6,821 nt of DNA from Acidobacteriota bacterium (GTDB lineage: Bacteria > Acidobacteriota > Thermoanaerobaculia > Multivoradales > UBA5704): assembly GCA_003223675.1 (NCBI GenBank), contig QHVW01000767.1, positions 1 through 6,821 on the forward strand. The letters run 5' to 3'. Under the pieces are notes generated by a model. The model saw only the letters and a program-made list of their open reading frames with translations, did no database searches and was not told where the DNA came from. Made by a program: the position numbers and the translations under genes. Positions 1 through 5,933 of the stretch are shown piece after piece. Within the stretch, counting starts at the first letter, position 1; each line of letters begins with the position of its first letter.

Positions 1-1545
1 CACTCGTTCATCGAGCAGGCGCGGCGGATCTCGGACGTGTGGGCCGGGAGCTATCTGCTTTCGCATCTCACGCGGCAGGCGATCAGCGAGGCCCACCGCG
101 CCGGCGGTTGCGAGATGATCTTTCCGTTCCTCCCCAAGGGCTCCACCATCCCCGACGGCCTGCCCAACCGTTTCGTCTGCCGGGTGCCCATCGATCAGGC
201 GAGCGCGATCGCGGCGGCCATGGAAGGGAGGATCCGCGGCGAGTGGGACCGGCTGGTGCGGGCCGCCGTGGGCGTGCTCGAGTCCTATGGGCTCCGCCCG
301 TCGCCGGCCCTCTGGGATGAGGATGGAAGCTCGCGCCAGACCGGCCGCCTGCTGGATTTCGCGTGGTCCTGGGTGCCCGAGGAGGGCGGCTACGCGGCGG
401 CTTCGCGGGAGGCGGCCCGCCGCTTCGCGGCCTCGCGCATGTTCCGTCCCTTCCCGCAGATCGAGGAGAGCGGCGAGAAATGCGCCGTCTGCGGTGAGCG
501 CACGGCCCTGCCGGATGGCGACCGGGGCAAGGTCCAGAGCCTCTGGCTGGAGGCCGAGCAGAAGGCGGAGCCGCGATACCAACGCTTCCTGCGCGCCGAT
601 CAGGGGCGGCTCTGCCTCGTCTGCGCCACCAAGCGGTTCTTCCCGCTCGACCGGCAGCAGGACGCGAATTTCGACGCCTTCGACAAGTTCCAGCCGTCCG
701 AGGAGGCGCCTTATTTCGCCGTGGTGAAGATGGATGGAGACCGGATGGGCAGGATCTTCTCGCTCCCCGCGGACGCCGTCGCGGACGGCGACCTAGAGGC
801 GTTCCACCGGGCTGTCTCCGAGGCGCTGGGCGGCTTCGCGGCGGGTTTGCGGACGGAGGCCTCGACGGATCTCCTCTGGCAGGGCCTCGGGATCGAAAAG
901 CTGAACGGGTTGGCGCCGCAGGTGATCTATGCGGGCGGGGACGACGTCCTCTTCCTGTGCGATCCACGGGACGCCCTGCCGCTGGCGCGGGCCCTGCGAA
1001 ACCGTTACGGAAAGGCTTTCCAGGAGGCCCGCCAGCGGCTCAAGGACCCGGATCGCCAGCCGTTCACGCTGTCGGCGGCCATCCTCTTCGCCCACCCCGG
1101 ACATCCCGCCGGCCTGCTGCTGCACGATCTCGAAGAGCTTCTCGACCGGGGAGCGAAGGAGCGCGGTGGGCGCGACTCCGTGGCCCTGCGCCTGGTCAAG
1201 CGCGGCGGCGTGCCGGTCGAGGTGGCGCTCCCCTGGGAGGCGCGGCCGGGCGACGGCGATACGAATTGGATCGCGGATCTCGACGAGCTGACCCAGAAGC
1301 TGCGGGAGGGGAGGGTTTCGTCCCGCCAGACGTTCACCCTGCGGCTGGAGGAACGGACGCTCCTGGAGGTCTTCCAGGACGATCCCGCGCGCTGGGAGCC
1401 CTGGCTGGCCGACCGCCTGTCCCGGAACGAGGAGGTCTCCGGGGGAGCTCCGGAGGTGGCGAAGCTCGTGGCGCCGTTCTTCCTGCGCCGCCGGACGCCG
1501 GCCCTGCGGATCGCCCGTTTCCTGGGGATCGAGGTGCAGCGGTGA
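1..1545 (+). CDS. cmr2: Cas10/Cmr2, type III-B CRISPR cyclase subunit (5' partial)
   Basis: Large subunit of the Cmr complex, which makes cyclic oligoadenylate from ATP when crRNA pairs with target RNA. The frame is open from base 1, and the GTG at 37 lies inside the conserved Cmr2 N-terminal block (FIEQAR at 10-27, then DVWAGSYLLS at 34-63), so the true start is left of the window. Visible landmarks are a zinc-finger pair, CAVC (481-492) and CLVC (613-624); a first palm motif, KMDGDRMG (727-750); and the second palm cyclase motif, GGDD (934-945), preceded by VIYA. A helical C-terminal domain (about 1280-1540) follows. All motifs expected for cyclase activity are intact. Whether an HD DNase domain precedes cannot be seen. 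FIEQAR-DVWAGS can follow an HD domain, but in HD-less Cmr2 it sits near the N-terminus. The stop overlaps the cmr3 GTG by 4 bases (GTGA). Confidence 0.96.
   Translation, partial: HSFIEQARRISDVWAGSYLLSHLTRQAISEAHRAGGCEMIFPFLPKGSTIPDGLPNRFVCRVPIDQASAIAAAMEGRIRGEWDRLVRAAVGVLESYGLRPSPALWDEDGSSRQTGRLLDFAWSWVPEEGGYAAASREAARRFAASRMFRPFPQIEESGEKCAVCGERTALPDGDRGKVQSLWLEAEQKAEPRYQRFLRADQGRLCLVCATKRFFPLDRQQDANFDAFDKFQPSEEAPYFAVVKMDGDRMGRIFSLPADAVADGDLEAFHRAVSEALGGFAAGLRTEASTDLLWQGLGIEKLNGLAPQVIYAGGDDVLFLCDPRDALPLARALRNRYGKAFQEARQRLKDPDRQPFTLSAAILFAHPGHPAGLLLHDLEELLDRGAKERGGRDSVALRLVKRGGVPVEVALPWEARPGDGDTNWIADLDELTQKLREGRVSSRQTFTLRLEERTLLEVFQDDPARWEPWLADRLSRNEEVSGGAPEVAKLVAPFFLRRRTPALRIARFLGIEVQR
1531..1536 (+). 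promoter_or_regulatory. Ribosome binding site for cmr3
   Basis: GAGGTG lies 5 bases upstream of the GTG at 1542, inside the last codons of cmr2. It is a good Shine-Dalgarno match and supports 1542 as the cmr3 start. The protein read from there opens with the expected Cmr3 block, VLFFRDGRP. Confidence 0.6.
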
Positions 1546-1640
1546 GCGGCGACTGGCAGGCGTTCGAGCTCGTGCCGGACGACGTGCTCTTCTTCCGGGA
1601 CGGCCGACCGAGCACCCGCGGCGCGGACCACTACCTGCGC

Positions 1641-1655
1641 TCCCTCTCCCTCCCC
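1641..1655 (+). other. First frame-change site in cmr3 (pyrimidine tract)
   Basis: The tract is made only of C and T, with runs of CCC and CCCC. Upstream codons read YLRSL in the start frame; downstream codons read PPHPATLYGAIR in the -1 frame. One extra C in the tract would join the two exactly as the Cmr3 family predicts. This fits a one-base loss. I see no classic X-XXY-YYZ slippery heptamer in the correct phase, so programmed frameshifting is not favoured. Confidence 0.75.
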
Positions 1656-2189
1656 ATCCCGCGACGCTCTACGGCGCCATCCGCACCTGGCGCCTGCTGG
1701 ACAAGGAGATCGAGCTCGCCGGCTTGAACGAGCGGAGTTGGAAATCCCGCCTGGGCGATCTCACGGACGAGCTCGGCGATTGGGGGGAGCTCGGCTCGCT
1801 GCGGCTGCGCGGCCCCTGGCTGGTGCGGGACGGCGTGCCGCTCTTTCCCGCGCCCCAGGACCTCGGCCTGGAGATCCAACCGCCCGACCCGCAAGAGGCC
1901 TTCGGGGCTCCCCGGATCGCCTCCGTCGTGCGCTACCGGCCCGAGGAGGAGGGCGGCGGAGCGGCCTGGTCCCATCCGCTGAGCCCGATGGTGCCCTGCG
2001 AGCCCGACGGAGACGGCTGGCGGCGATGGCAGGGAGATCCGGGCACGGAGCCCACGCCGGTCCCCGGCTGGTTTCTCAAGCCCGAGGGGCTCGCGGCCTG
2101 GCGGCGGGGTGGCGTTCCCAACCCCGAGGATTTCGTTCCTGCCGGGGAGCTCTGGTGCGACGAGACGCGGACCGGCGTCGGGCTCGAAG

Positions 2190-2225
2190 CCGGCCGGAGG
2201 ATGGGCGAGGCTGGGCGGCGAGGGG
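2190..2225 (+). other. Second frame-change site and probable deletion junction in cmr3
   Basis: Coding sense leaves the frame of GVGLEAGRR and reappears in the next frame as WARLGGEGRT. The change needs either a loss of 2 (mod 3) bases or a gain of 1 (mod 3). The short distance between the two conserved blocks favours loss. GGCGAGG occurs at 2204-2210 and again at 2217-2223, a short repeat that could have promoted slippage or an assembly join. Confidence 0.6.
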
Positions 2226-2625
2226 CGGACGGCCGTGCTCCGGGAAGGCCCGCCGTTCCCGGGCGGCGAGCCCCTCGGCGCCAAGCGCCTCAGCCTGTGC
2301 TTCGCGACCCCGGCGCTCTCCGCGGCCGGCGGGTATCCGCCGGGTTTCTCGTCCGGCCGGCTCTCGGGAGAGATCGCGGGCCGGACCTGGAGGTTGACGG
2401 CCGCGGCACTCCGGGGCTTCGTCAACGTCGGCGGCTGGGATCTGGCCCGGAACCGCGCCAAGCCGCTCCGGCGCGCTCTCCCTCCCGGCTCCGTGTTCCT
2501 GCTCGATTCCGCGGACGGGGAGCCCACGCCTGCGGACGCTCTCGACGGGCTCTGCCTTTCCGACCCTTTGGACAACCTTCCGGCCTGGCAGGGCTTCGGG
2601 CTCGCCGTGGCCGGCGTCTCCCGTT

Positions 2626-2630
2626 AGGAG
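2626..2630 (+). promoter_or_regulatory. Ribosome binding site for cmr4
   Basis: AGGAG overlaps the cmr3 TAG stop and lies 6 bases before the GTG at 2637. It decides in favour of that GTG: the Cmr4 N-terminal strand (IGVLGLYTETPLH) starts eight codons later, and no ATG is nearby. Confidence 0.65.
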
Positions 2631-2636
2631 AAGATC

Positions 2637-3509
2637 GTGGCCAGCAAGACCTTTGCTCAGATCGGCGTCCTGGGCCTCTACACCGAGACTCCCCTCCATT
2701 GCGGCGCCGAGGGAGGAACGGGATACGTCGATCTGCCGGTCCAGCGCGAGCGGCACACCAACTACCCGGTCATCCCCGGCTCCACGATCAAGGGTGTCCT
2801 CCGCGACGAGCTTCTGGAGGCCCTGGGCGAAGCGAGCATTCACGTCCTCTTCGGCGCGGAGGAAGACAAGAAATCCGAGCGGCCCGGCGCGGCCGGCAGC
2901 GTCTCGTTCGGAGACGGCATCCTGGTGGCGTTCCCCATCCGCTCCTCCGGAGCGCCGTTCCATTGGGTCACCTGCCCCTTCGTCCTGGAAAGGGTTTTCC
3001 GCTGCCTCGGGGCCGATCTCACCGTGAAGGGGCCGGAGAAGGGATATGCGCTTTCCGGAGGCAATCCGCAGGGCAACGTGCTCCTGGAGGAGATCTCGCT
3101 CACGAAGAAATCCGATCCCACCTTCTTCGGAGAAAAGTCGAGCGGCCTCAGGCTCCTGCAATCGCTGCTGCCGCAGGAAAAAGCTTTCGATTACACGCGC
3201 CGCCTGTTCGCCGGGCACCTCCTGATCGTCACAGACGCCGACTTCAAGGAGCTGGTCGAGACCGGCACGGAGATCCTCACCCGGATCAAGCTCAATTTCC
3301 TGGGCACCACGGTCAACCTCGACAAAGCAAAGCTGCCGGAAGAGGAGCGCAAGCGGCCGGATTCCGATTACAAGGGGAACCTGTTCGTGGAAGAGGTGGT
3401 CCCGCCGGAGACCCTCTTCCTGGCTCCCTTGCGCGTCGGCTCCCAGGCGGAAGCGTTCGCGGAGACCTTGCAGAAGGAGCGGGTGATCCGGCTCAAGAGG
3501 GTTTCCTGA
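2637..3509 (+). CDS. cmr4: Cmr4, type III-B backbone RAMP and target-RNA nuclease
   Basis: Cmr4 (Cas7-like) polymerises along the crRNA and cleaves bound target RNA at 6-nt intervals. The 290-residue protein opens with the ferredoxin-fold strand LGLYTETPLHCGAEG (12-26). It is followed by the family signature YVDLPVQRERHT (30-41), in which D32 is the likely catalytic aspartate, and then PGSTIKGVLRDEL (47-59), the RAMP glycine-containing loop and helix. The middle part (GSVSFGDGILVAFPIRS) and the C-terminal strands (NLFVEEVVPPETLF) also fit Cmr4. Length is normal, with no interruption. It starts with GTG 9 bases after cmr3 and ends 1 base before the cmr5 ATG. If D32 is indeed the cleavage residue, RNA slicing should be intact, which would switch off cyclase signalling after target destruction. 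Confidence 0.95.
   Translation: MASKTFAQIGVLGLYTETPLHCGAEGGTGYVDLPVQRERHTNYPVIPGSTIKGVLRDELLEALGEASIHVLFGAEEDKKSERPGAAGSVSFGDGILVAFPIRSSGAPFHWVTCPFVLERVFRCLGADLTVKGPEKGYALSGGNPQGNVLLEEISLTKKSDPTFFGEKSSGLRLLQSLLPQEKAFDYTRRLFAGHLLIVTDADFKELVETGTEILTRIKLNFLGTTVNLDKAKLPEEERKRPDSDYKGNLFVEEVVPPETLFLAPLRVGSQAEAFAETLQKERVIRLKRVS
3495..3500 (+). promoter_or_regulatory. Ribosome binding site for cmr5
   Basis: AAGAGG lies 10 bases before the ATG at 3511, inside the last codons of cmr4. The spacing is a little long but acceptable. With one base between cmr4 and cmr5, translational coupling probably contributes. Confidence 0.4.
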
Positions 3510-3510
3510 G

Positions 3511-3897
3511 ATGGCCACCCTGGAGCAACGGCGCGCCCGTTTCGCCCTGGAGAAGATCGATACGGTCAAGGGGGCTGGAGACAAGGGCAAGTACAAGACC
3601 CAGCTTCTCAAGCTGCCGGCCCGCCTCCACAGCAACGGCCTGGGCCAGACCGTCGCCTTCTATCTGTCGGCGGGCTCGGAGAAGCCGGAGGCCCGCATCT
3701 GCGGTTGGATCGAGGAGTGGCTGCGGCAGCGGATCGATCTCCAGGGCAGAGGCCTGCTGGGCTGCATCGTCGGAGAAAGCGCGGGCGAAGCCGCCGAGGC
3801 GACCTATCGCGCAGCCTCCGCCGAAGCCCGGGCGCTCGCGGTCTGGCTCAAGCGGTTCGCGGAGGCCTTTATCGCAGGTGAGGGCGAGCAGACGTGA
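3511..3897 (+). CDS. cmr5: Cmr5, small subunit of the type III-B complex
   Basis: Cmr5 (Cas11-like) is a small all-helical protein that stacks beside the Cmr4 backbone and helps hold the target RNA. The 128-residue product begins TLEQRRARFALEKI, the typical Cmr5 opening helix. It continues with KYKTQLLKLPARLHSNGLGQTVAFYLS (about 28-54), where the NGLGQTVAF block is characteristic of the family. The rest is predicted helix, ending in EARALAVWLKRFAEAF, also typical of the Cmr5 C-terminus. Length is normal. It is sandwiched between cmr4 (1-base gap) and cmr6 (4-base overlap), so it is almost certainly co-translated with them. Confidence 0.95.
   Translation: MATLEQRRARFALEKIDTVKGAGDKGKYKTQLLKLPARLHSNGLGQTVAFYLSAGSEKPEARICGWIEEWLRQRIDLQGRGLLGCIVGESAGEAAEATYRAASAEARALAVWLKRFAEAFIAGEGEQT
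3876..3884 (+). promoter_or_regulatory. Ribosome binding site for cmr6
   Basis: AGGTGAGGG, purine-rich and close to the anti-Shine-Dalgarno complement, ends 9 bases before the GTG at 3894. It supports a GTG start that overlaps the cmr5 stop (GTGA). Confidence 0.5.
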
Positions 3898-4706
3898 GCC
3901 GGCTTCCCCTCCCCCACCGCTTCGGGCCCCTGCTCCAACCGGGCTCCGGCGTGAACCGCTCCCTCCTTTTCGACAAGGGGATGGACCGCTACGATCCGCA
4001 GTGGAAAATCGTCGAAGAGGGGAAGTCAGATTTCCTGTCAACCTTCACCGGTGCCTTCGAGGGCCATGCACCTCGGAAACACTTCGAGGAGCTCCTCGGG
4101 CGCCGGGCGGCCACCCTGGAGAAGCTCGGCGCGAAGAGCTTCCGGCATACGACCCGGACCCGGCTTGCCATCGGGCTCGGCCTTCCCAGCCCGATCGAGA
4201 CCGGATTCCTGTTCGACCGCCTCACCGGCTGTCCCTACCTGCCCGGGTCGAGCGTCAAGGGGATGCTGCGCGCCGCCGCCCGTCTGGTCGTGGACGGAGA
4301 GATTGAGCTCGGAGACGGTGCCCGGGAATTCTGGACCGGGAATCTGGACCGGATCTTCGGCCCCGAGATCGTGCCCGGCGCCACGCCGCGGGTTGGAGCC
4401 GCCATCTTCTACGACGCCTTTCCCGCGGCCTGGCCGGCGCTCGAGGTGGACATCCTCACTCCCCATCACCGGGAGTACTACGGCGACGAATCCGCGACCG
4501 TCCTGCCGGCCGATTGGGATAAACCGATCCCGATCCCGTTCCTCACCATCCGGGCGGGCACCGATTTCCACTTTTCCCTTCGTGCCCAGGAAAGCGATCT
4601 CGCACGGCTTGCAGAGCTGCTTCCGATCGCGCTCGACGCATTGGGAATCGGCGCCAAGAAATCCTCGGGGTACGGGACGTTCGGCGGGGTGCAGCAGACC
4701 TCATGA
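3894..4706 (+). CDS. cmr6: Cmr6, RAMP subunit capping the type III-B backbone
   Basis: Cmr6 is a Cas7-like RAMP at the 3'-crRNA end of the Cmr filament. The 270-residue product has an N-terminal NRSLLFDKGMDRY segment (21-33), then TRTRLAIGLGLPSPIETGFLFDR (about 87-109). The RAMP loop CPYLPGSSVKGMLRAAA covers about 113-129, with PGSSVKG at 117-123. VGAAIFYDAFP and ALEVDILTPHHREYY are strongly Cmr6-like. Near the end comes the glycine-rich loop GIGAKKSSGYGTF (251-263), the family's C-terminal RAMP signature. Length is normal and the frame uninterrupted. GTG is used as start, overlapping cmr5 by 4 bases. The TGA stop is overlapped by the ATG of the TIR-SAVED gene (ATGA), tying the effector to the complex genes. 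Confidence 0.95.
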   Translation: MSRLPLPHRFGPLLQPGSGVNRSLLFDKGMDRYDPQWKIVEEGKSDFLSTFTGAFEGHAPRKHFEELLGRRAATLEKLGAKSFRHTTRTRLAIGLGLPSPIETGFLFDRLTGCPYLPGSSVKGMLRAAARLVVDGEIELGDGAREFWTGNLDRIFGPEIVPGATPRVGAAIFYDAFPAAWPALEVDILTPHHREYYGDESATVLPADWDKPIPIPFLTIRAGTDFHFSLRAQESDLARLAELLPIALDALGIGAKKSSGYGTFGGVQQTS

Positions 4707-5926
4707 CGAATCCCGCCGGCCTTTCCTTTCTGAGCTATAAACGAGACCGGAAAGTGGAGGCGGAGCTCCTGATCTCCGCGCAGCACGACCTCGGGATACC
4801 GACCTGGCGGGATCTGGACGACCTCGACGAGCTTCCCACGGAGGATGAGATCAAGAGGGTTCTGCGGGACCCGGAGACCGCGAGCGCCATCCTCTGGCTG
4901 ACCCCGGAGATCGCGGACTCTCCCATGGTGCGCCAGGTGGAAGCGCCTCTGATTCTGGAGCGAGCCCGCCGGCAGGACGCTTTTTTCGTGGTTCCCGTCG
5001 TCGCGGGCGGGCTCGATTACGAAGCGGCGGCAGCCCTCCTCGATCCCAGTGTCACCCTGGAGGACCTGAAGCTTTGGAATCTGCGCAAGGTGACGGCAGA
5101 TCCGATCGCTCCGGCATCAGCGGCGGAGGTCGCGGCCTGGGTGTTGCGCAGGCGGATCGACGCCATCCATCGCAGCCTTCCGGACGGTGAGCCCTTGCGA
5201 GTGGTCCTCCACACCCGGAAGGCTCCGCCCGATGACAGGGCGTCGTTGATCCTTCACTGGCTCCATCGCTTTGAAGGCCGAGAGGCCAAAGCCGGAGCCT
5301 GGACGGATCATCTCCTGCCAGCCCTCCAGAGAGTCGCGAAAGCCATCGAGGAGAAGGCCCCCGGGCGTCCGGTCGAAGCCAAGGGGTTGGCCTCGATTCC
5401 AGCCGCCATCGCGCTCGGCAGCGAATTCCTGGCGCCCCGCCGTCTCCCCATCGTCTGGGAGCAATACAAGGAGGGCCGGGATCTTCAGACCTGGTCGATC
5501 GCGGCGGCCAGGGAGCCGTCAGGTTTCCAATCGCAACGGGAGGCTCGGGAGCTCGGAGCCCGGGATCTGGCCGTGCTCGTCTCCGTGGCCGATCACGTGG
5601 GGACGGTCTTCGCGGCCAGCCGCGGCGAGCTCCCCGCGTTCCGCGCGATCCTGAAGATCTGGAAACCGGGCGATCCGCCCCACGATCTGGAGAGCGCCGG
5701 GCAAGCCGCCGATCTCGCGTACCTGATGCAACGAGAGGTCCGGGCGGCGCTTCGGGAGTATCCCGAGATCGTCCGCGTCCACCTCTTCATGGCCGTCCCC
5801 GCCGGGCTCGCCATAATGACGGGGCAGCTCCTGAACAACGTCAACGCCGTCCAGACCTACGAGATGGTGCCGACAGACTCCGGAAAACGCTACCGGCCCG
5901 CGGCGCTGCTGCGCCCCGCGGGCTGA
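4703..5926 (+). CDS. TIR-SAVED effector, predicted cyclic-oligoadenylate-activated NADase
   Basis: This is a two-domain protein of 407 residues with no signal peptide or membrane segment. The TIR domain (about 5-150) starts with LSFLSYKRDR (7-16), the canonical first strand and AA region. GIPTWRDLDDL (31-41) is the BB-loop region, and ADSPMVRQVEAP (71-82) is the segment carrying the NADase glutamate, most likely E80. After a helical linker, the SAVED domain (about 165-407) shows LRVVLHTRKA, IPAAIALGSEFL (about 232-243), DLAVLVSVADHVG and the C-terminal VHLFMAVPAGLAIMTGQLLN block (359-378) followed by VQTYEM. Known TIR-SAVED proteins from CBASS bind a cyclic oligonucleotide (cA3 in a studied case), stack into filaments and cleave NAD+. 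Here the neighbour is Cas10, not a CD-NTase, so the ligand is inferred to be Cas10-made cyclic oligoadenylate. The start overlaps the cmr6 stop; no strong RBS is visible, so coupling is likely. Confidence 0.9.
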   Translation: MTNPAGLSFLSYKRDRKVEAELLISAQHDLGIPTWRDLDDLDELPTEDEIKRVLRDPETASAILWLTPEIADSPMVRQVEAPLILERARRQDAFFVVPVVAGGLDYEAAAALLDPSVTLEDLKLWNLRKVTADPIAPASAAEVAAWVLRRRIDAIHRSLPDGEPLRVVLHTRKAPPDDRASLILHWLHRFEGREAKAGAWTDHLLPALQRVAKAIEEKAPGRPVEAKGLASIPAAIALGSEFLAPRRLPIVWEQYKEGRDLQTWSIAAAREPSGFQSQREARELGARDLAVLVSVADHVGTVFAASRGELPAFRAILKIWKPGDPPHDLESAGQAADLAYLMQREVRAALREYPEIVRVHLFMAVPAGLAIMTGQLLNNVNAVQTYEMVPTDSGKRYRPAALLRPAG

Positions 5927-5933
5927 TCCTCCC

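Larger units (their letters stand above)
1542..2627 (+). pseudogene. cmr3: cmr3, Cmr complex subunit, disrupted by two frame changes
   Basis: Cmr3 is a RAMP protein that sits next to Cmr2 and helps hold the 5' handle of the crRNA. The product is readable only in three pieces. From the GTG at 1542, one frame gives FELVPDDVLFFRDGRPSTRG, the Cmr3 opening, up to about 1650. The -1 frame then gives PPHPATLYGAIRTW, the conserved block that should follow, and runs on through LWCDETRTGVGLEAG to about 2200. A third frame carries RLGGEGRTAVL (from about 2208) and the C-terminal part to the TAG at 2625-2627. The unshifted continuations turn into Arg/Ala/Pro-rich, out-of-frame text. Between RTGVGLE and LGGEGR the family normally has several tens of residues, including a segment like EGxLYxxExxR. 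Here only about a dozen remain, so an internal deletion is likely as well. It may be a true pseudogene or an assembly or sequencing fault. Identity as cmr3 is secure; its state is not. Confidence 0.85.

Noticed and set aside
83..967. 294-codon - strand open frame inside cmr2
   Set aside because: Extremely rich in Arg, Pro and Gly, typical of a shadow frame opposite GC-rich codons; it has no domain signature or RBS.
1641..1660. Programmed -1 ribosomal frameshifting in cmr3
   Set aside because: No properly phased slippery heptamer is visible, and a second frame change further on, with probable lost residues, would not be repaired by it.
2076..3635. 519-codon open frame on the - strand across cmr3, cmr4 and the start of cmr5
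   Set aside because: It lies opposite well-conserved cmr4 codons and shows no recognisable domain. Long antisense open frames are common in GC-rich coding DNA.
1724..4306. 860-codon + strand open frame spanning cmr3 to cmr6
   Set aside because: Only its first part (to about 2200) is real cmr3 sequence. After that it is Arg/Pro/Ala-rich out-of-frame text overlapping intact cmr4, cmr5 and cmr6, so it is not a giant fusion protein.
5927..5933. Transcription terminator between the convergent TIR-SAVED and M20 genes
   Set aside because: Only 7 bases separate the stops. I found no clear GC hairpin followed by a T run; any terminator would have to lie inside a coding region.
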